This document shows, in pieces, positions 60,562-64,000 of a DNA stretch of 64,000 nt; positions within the stretch are counted from its first letter, which is position 1, and each line of letters starts with the position of its first letter. Where the stretch lies: contig JAFBAO010000101.1 in the NCBI GenBank assembly GCA_019247715.1, positions 1-64,000 of the forward strand, read 5' to 3'. Under the pieces are notes generated by a model, which was given only the letters and a program-made list of their open reading frames with translations, was not told where the DNA came from and ran no database searches. Both the position numbers and the translations under genes were made by a program. Origin of the DNA: Caulobacteraceae bacterium (GTDB lineage Bacteria; Pseudomonadota; Alphaproteobacteria; Caulobacterales; Caulobacteraceae).

Positions 60562-62394
60562 ATGGACCTGAACCCCTTGCCGACTCAAGCCGAACCCATC
60601 CTTGCCGTCGACGACCTTAAGGTTTGCTTCTCAACCTATGACGGCGAGGTCGAGGCGGTGCGGGGCGTGAGCCTCGCCATCGGCCGGGGCGAGTGCCTCG
60701 GGGTGGTCGGGGAGTCGGGGTCCGGCAAGAGCCAGACCTTCATGGCGGTGATGGGGCTGCTGGCCGCCAACGGCCGGGCGAGCGGCTCGGTGCGCTTTCG
60801 GGGCCAGGACGTGCTGTCCCTGGCGCCGGGCGCGCTCAACCGCATCCGTGGCTCGAAGATGACCATGATCTTCCAGGACCCGCTGACCGCGCTCACCCCG
60901 CATGTCAGGGTTGGCGAGCAGATCGCCGAGCCCCTGCGTCGCCACCTCGGCATGAGCCCGAAGGCGGCGATGAACCACGCGCGCCTGTGGCTGCAGAAGG
61001 TGCGCATCCCCGACGCGGACCGGCGCCTTCGCCAGTACCCGCACGAACTCTCCGGGGGCATGCGCCAGCGGGTGATGATCGCCCAGGCGATGGCCTGCAG
61101 CCCCGACCTGCTGATCGCCGACGAGCCGACCACCGCCCTCGACGTCACCGTCCAGGCCGAGATCCTGGGCCTGATGGCCGAGCTCAAGGAGGAGACCGGG
61201 ACCGCCATGGTGCTGGTGACCCACGACATGGGGGTGATCGCCCGGCTCGCCGACCGGGTGTGCGTCATGAAGGATGGTCTCTACGTCGAGGAGGACGACG
61301 CCGGGCGCCTGTTCGCTGAGCCGAAGAGCGAGTACACGCGCTCGCTCCTGGAGGCTATTCCGCGGCTCGACCGGGACGACCGAGGCGGACGTCCCATGCC
61401 CGCGCCGGTCCCCCCTGAAGCGCCGGTGGTGGTCGAGGGGCGGGACGTGAAGGTGTGGTTTCCGGTTCGCGACGGCCTCTTCGGCCGCCGGAGCTTGCGG
61501 GCCGTCGACGGGGTCAGTTTCCAGATCCGCGAAGGCGAGACGCTGGGGGTTGTGGGCGAGAGCGGCTGCGGCAAGACCACGCTTTCGCGGGCGGTGCTGA
61601 ACCTCATCCCCGCCAGCGCCGGTTCGGTGCTGGTGCTGGGCCGGGAAATCACCCGCGCCCAGGGCGAGGCGCTGCGCGAGGCGCGCAAGGATCTGCAGAT
61701 CGTCTTCCAGGACCCGTTGGCCAGCCTCGATCCCAGGGCCACCGTCGGCGAGTCGGTGGCCGAGCCCCTGCGGGTCTTCCGTCCCGATCTCGATCGCCTC
61801 GAACGGCAGGCGGCGGTCGCGGCGATGATGCGCGAGGCGGGGCTCGGTCCGGAGCTGATCAACCGCTATCCCCACGAGCTTTCCGGGGGCCAGAACCAGC
61901 GGGTCGGCGTCGCGCGCGCGATGATCCTGCGCCCCCGCCTCGTCATCTGCGACGAGGCGGTCAGCGCCCTCGACGTCTCCATCCGGGCCCAGATCATCGA
62001 TCTTCTCATCGAGCTGCAGAAGCAGATGGGGCTGTCGATGATGTTCATCAGCCACGATCTGGCGGTGGTGCGCGAGATCAGCCACCGGATCATGGTGCTC
62101 TATCTCGGGCGGGTCATGGAGGCCGCGCCGCGCCAGGCGTTTTACGACGATCCGCGGCATCCCTACACCAAGGCCCTGCTTTCCGCGGCCCCGATCCCCG
62201 ACCCCTCCCGGGAGCGCAACCGGGTGCGGCTGCGCCTCGACGGGGAGCCGCCGAGCCCGCTCGACCCGCGCTCGGGACTGCGGTTCATGCCCTCGAAGCT
62301 TTCCGTCGACCCCACCGCCCCGATCTACGTTCCAAAGCTCGAGGAAGTGGCGCCCGGACACTGGGTGAGCGAGTTCGACGCGCAGGGGCTTTGA
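60562..62394 (+). CDS. Fused oligopeptide-type ABC transporter ATPase
   Basis: A 610-residue protein with two complete ATPase domains in one chain (DppD-DppF or YejF-like). Domain 1: Walker A GVVGESGSGKSQTFMAVMG, signature HELSGGMRQRVMIAQAMA, Walker B LLIADEPTTALDVTVQAE. Domain 2 (from about 295): Walker A VVGESGCGKTTLSRAVLN, signature HELSGGQNQRVGVARAMI, Walker B LVICDEAVSALDVSIRAQ. It ends with the oligo_HPY C-terminal region (RHPYTKALLSAAPIPDPSRE). It powers uptake of peptides, opines or similar. No permease or binding protein is within the window, so its partners are upstream of nothing here and must be elsewhere. Confidence 0.88.
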   Translation: MDLNPLPTQAEPILAVDDLKVCFSTYDGEVEAVRGVSLAIGRGECLGVVGESGSGKSQTFMAVMGLLAANGRASGSVRFRGQDVLSLAPGALNRIRGSKMTMIFQDPLTALTPHVRVGEQIAEPLRRHLGMSPKAAMNHARLWLQKVRIPDADRRLRQYPHELSGGMRQRVMIAQAMACSPDLLIADEPTTALDVTVQAEILGLMAELKEETGTAMVLVTHDMGVIARLADRVCVMKDGLYVEEDDAGRLFAEPKSEYTRSLLEAIPRLDRDDRGGRPMPAPVPPEAPVVVEGRDVKVWFPVRDGLFGRRSLRAVDGVSFQIREGETLGVVGESGCGKTTLSRAVLNLIPASAGSVLVLGREITRAQGEALREARKDLQIVFQDPLASLDPRATVGESVAEPLRVFRPDLDRLERQAAVAAMMREAGLGPELINRYPHELSGGQNQRVGVARAMILRPRLVICDEAVSALDVSIRAQIIDLLIELQKQMGLSMMFISHDLAVVREISHRIMVLYLGRVMEAAPRQAFYDDPRHPYTKALLSAAPIPDPSRERNRVRLRLDGEPPSPLDPRSGLRFMPSKLSVDPTAPIYVPKLEEVAPGHWVSEFDAQGL

Positions 62395-62428
62395 ACCTCG
62401 AGAGGCGGCGCGGCGTTTCACGGCGACC

Positions 62429-63034
62429 ATGGCCCGCTCGGCGAAGTTGAAGGTCTACCGGGCCCCGATGGGCTTCTACGAAACCATCGTCGCCGCGCCC
62501 TCCCAAAAGGCCGCCCTGGCGGCGTGGGGGACACGCCAGAACCTTTTCCAGGAGGGCCAAGCCTCGCTCTCGGACGAGCCGTCGGAGATCGAGGCGGCGT
62601 ACGCGCAGCCGGGGACGGTGCTGAGGCGCGTGGCGGGCACGAGGGAGCCGTTCCGGCCGGCGGCCGAGCCGGTCGCGGTCGCGGCCCTGAAAGCGCCCGC
62701 CCGCGTCGTTCGCAGGACGACGGATCGGCGGGCCGCCTCGCCTGCGCCGTCGGCGCCTTCGGCCCAGTCGCCGCGCCCCACGCCGCCTGACCGGTCCAGG
62801 CTGACGGCGGCGGAGAACCTGCTTGCGGAGCTGGAAGCCGAACGCGGCCGTCGCCTTGAGGCGTTCGAGGGCGAGCGGCGCGCTTTGGAGGCGGATTTCG
62901 AGCGCCGTCGCCAGGCGCTGGAGGCGCGGACCCAGGAGGCCGAGGCGAGTCTCGACGCCCGCTTGCGTCGGGCAGAGGCGGAGTTGGACGAAGCTCGCCG
63001 CGCATTTCGCAAAGCCGGCGGGCGGGGGGCCTGA
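62429..63034 (+). CDS. Unknown protein with C-terminal coiled coil
   Basis: A 201-residue protein. The first 55 residues look folded (KLKVYRAPMGFYETIVAAPS, QKAALAAWGTRQNLFQEGQA), a pattern I have seen described only as unknown small domains. A Pro/Ala-rich linker follows, then a long charged helix from about 125 (AENLLAELEAERGRRLEAFE to EASLDARLRRAEAELDEARR), which would form a coiled coil. The cell location is probably cytoplasmic, with no signal peptide. It follows the ABC gene by 34 bases and may be co-transcribed. Function unknown. Confidence 0.65.
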   Translation: MARSAKLKVYRAPMGFYETIVAAPSQKAALAAWGTRQNLFQEGQASLSDEPSEIEAAYAQPGTVLRRVAGTREPFRPAAEPVAVAALKAPARVVRRTTDRRAASPAPSAPSAQSPRPTPPDRSRLTAAENLLAELEAERGRRLEAFEGERRALEADFERRRQALEARTQEAEASLDARLRRAEAELDEARRAFRKAGGRGA

Positions 63035-63130
63035 GTCTTCCCGCCCAAGGCTCAGGCAAGGTCCCCATGGAAAGGCCAGGAGGTTCCGCCTATATGGCCA
63101 TCAAGGGGGCGAGCCGCAGGAGGTTCGCGG

Positions 63131-63586
63131 ATGTGGAAGCCGCTGGGCGTCATCGCCGCCATCGGATTGATCGCCGGCTCGGCGGTCCCGCTCCAAGCCT
63201 CGCCGTCCCATCGCCATCGACACCATCCCGCGCCCTCGAGGGAAATTCCCTATGCGCCGGCCTCGCCGTCCCAGCCTGAGCCTGCGGTGTTCGCCCCGCC
63301 GATGATCCCGATCCCGCCCCCCTCGAGGCCCGGCGGTCAGCAGTTGACGACGGCCCAGCTCAGTCAGACGGTCGCCAGCCCGGCTCCGCTCCCAGCCGAG
63401 CAGGCTTGCGCGGCGGGCGGCGATTGTTCGGCGTCGGTCGGCGAGCTGGTCGTCCAACCGCCGCCGATGCGCGGTTTCGAAGCGTTCGCGGGGCGGCAAC
63501 AGGCGATGATCGAGGCCCGCCAGCAGATGTTGCACGGGGAGCAGGCGGTCCTGGCGATGCAGCAGCTCCGAATCCACACGCCCTGA
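63131..63586 (+). CDS. Secreted Pro-rich unknown protein
   Basis: A 151-residue protein with a signal peptide (WKPLGVIAAIGLIAGSAVPL, likely cleavage after LQA). The mature part begins with a His-rich stretch (SPSHRHRHHPAPS) that could bind metal, then a Pro-rich region, a Cys pair in EQACAAGGDCSASV, and a short Gln/Met-rich helix at the end (RQQAMIEARQQMLHGEQAVL). No family is recognised. The C-terminus converges with the partial gene on the other strand. AGGAGG lies about five bases before the ATG. Confidence 0.6.
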   Translation: MWKPLGVIAAIGLIAGSAVPLQASPSHRHRHHPAPSREIPYAPASPSQPEPAVFAPPMIPIPPPSRPGGQQLTTAQLSQTVASPAPLPAEQACAAGGDCSASVGELVVQPPPMRGFEAFAGRQQAMIEARQQMLHGEQAVLAMQQLRIHTP

Positions 63587-63601
63587 AGCGCCGCCCGCGC
63601 G

Positions 63602-64000
63602 CTAGGCGGGCCGGAAGGAGCCTATGAGGCGCTCGGCGCCGCCTCGGCGCAGGAAGAGGCTCCAGCGGTCGAAGACCAGGTCGTAGCCGACGGCGCGTTC
63701 GCCGTTGGCCAGCGAGATCACCATCAGCGCGCCCTCCGGCGGACTGGCGAAACCCACGCCGAGGTCGCCGCTGCGCAGGCGCAGCAGGGCCCCCGACCGG
63801 AACGGACGCCGCAGCGGCGCCGCCAGCTGCGGACCCTGGGCGGCCAGGCCCGGGGCGAAGACCAGTTCGTGCTCGAGGCTGGCCAGGGGCGCCGCAAGCG
63901 TCTTCAGCGGGGCCGTCGCGAAATCCAGGACCTCCGGGCGGCTGCTCCCGAAGGTGAGGATCAGGCGTTCCTCGCCCTCGCCTTCGTCGGTGGAGAAGCA
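63602..64000 (-). CDS. Unknown protein, 3' end only
   Basis: An uninterrupted minus-strand frame of 132 codons plus TAG runs from the right edge to 63602; the start is outside the window. The sequence is coding-like with alternating hydrophobic strands: ERLILTFGSSRPEVLDFATA, LASLEHELVFAPGLAAQGPQ, LLRLRSGDLGVGFASPPEG, and VGYDLVFDRWSLFLRRGGAE. It looks like a beta-rich domain. I do not recognise the family. It converges with the secreted Pro-rich protein gene, with 15 bases between. Confidence 0.6.
   Translation of the reverse strand, partial: CFSTDEGEGEERLILTFGSSRPEVLDFATAPLKTLAAPLASLEHELVFAPGLAAQGPQLAAPLRRPFRSGALLRLRSGDLGVGFASPPEGALMVISLANGERAVGYDLVFDRWSLFLRRGGAERLIGSFRPA

Noticed and set aside
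60631..62430. A minus-strand frame of 599 codons
   Set aside because: Antisense to the fused ABC ATPase; His/Asp-rich shadow without motifs.

Overview
The window comes from a high-GC alphaproteobacterium, most likely of the Caulobacterales (Phenylobacterium or Caulobacter type). The basis is the rimP-nusA-ylxR-infB order, an alphaproteobacterial Fur without CxxC zinc motifs, the glnD/murJ/trpS/trmD/rplS/tsaB/rimI set, and frequent GTG and TTG starts. No rRNA, tRNA, CRISPR array, transposase or phage gene was seen.

Layout. (1) 1-5728: the translation/transcription block rimP (3' end), nusA, an YlxR/L7Ae protein and infB, with a 120-base nested palindrome between nusA and ylxR. The usual rbfA-truB-rpsO-pnp genes do not follow infB. 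(2) 5729-37643: about 32 kb of surface-polysaccharide genes. It holds an FdtA/FdtB pair (dTDP-3-amino-sugar), a PhyH oxygenase, glycosyltransferases of several folds (one split by an in-frame stop), and six methyltransferases (five separate genes and one fused to a glycosyltransferase). It also holds a plus-strand heptose operon (epimerase, SDR, Gfo/Idh oxidoreductase, HddA-like kinase, HddC-like nucleotidyltransferase), facing a minus-strand operon (GmhA-like isomerase, GmhB-like phosphatase, a transaldolase, a TylF-like methyltransferase). A GDP-mannose 4,6-dehydratase and a sulfotransferase end the region. (3) 37644-56512: mostly housekeeping genes (aldo/keto reductase, Fur, RimI, TsaB, Nfu, TrpS, MurJ, GlnD, TrmD, L19) mixed with two tandem ATP-grasp ligases of unknown substrate, a YbjN protein, a SPOR protein, a stand-alone receiver, two small overlapping unknown genes, a hybrid histidine kinase and a SleB-type hydrolase. 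(4) 56513-64000: a LysR regulator divergent from an NAD(P)-binding protein, an rmlA-AGE epimerase operon, a fused oligopeptide-type ABC ATPase, two unknown proteins and the 3' end of another.

How it fits together. Region 2 looks like a cell-surface glycan locus (O-antigen, capsule or S-layer-associated polysaccharide). Sugar precursors come from two routes. One is dTDP: RmlA at 59.6 kb, FdtA/FdtB at 6 kb, RmlB not in the window. The other is GDP: the GmhA-HddA-GmhB-HddC route to GDP-D-glycero-alpha-D-manno-heptose, with a transaldolase that could supply sedoheptulose 7-phosphate, plus Gmd. Several oxidoreductases and methyltransferases suggest the repeat unit is heavily modified. The most unusual points are the dedicated transaldolase with extra redox enzymes in the heptose operons, the tandem ATP-grasp pair, two apparent CTG starts, the single nonsense codon in a glycosyltransferase, and several structured intergenic repeats. 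All functions are assigned by reading motifs; no database search was run.
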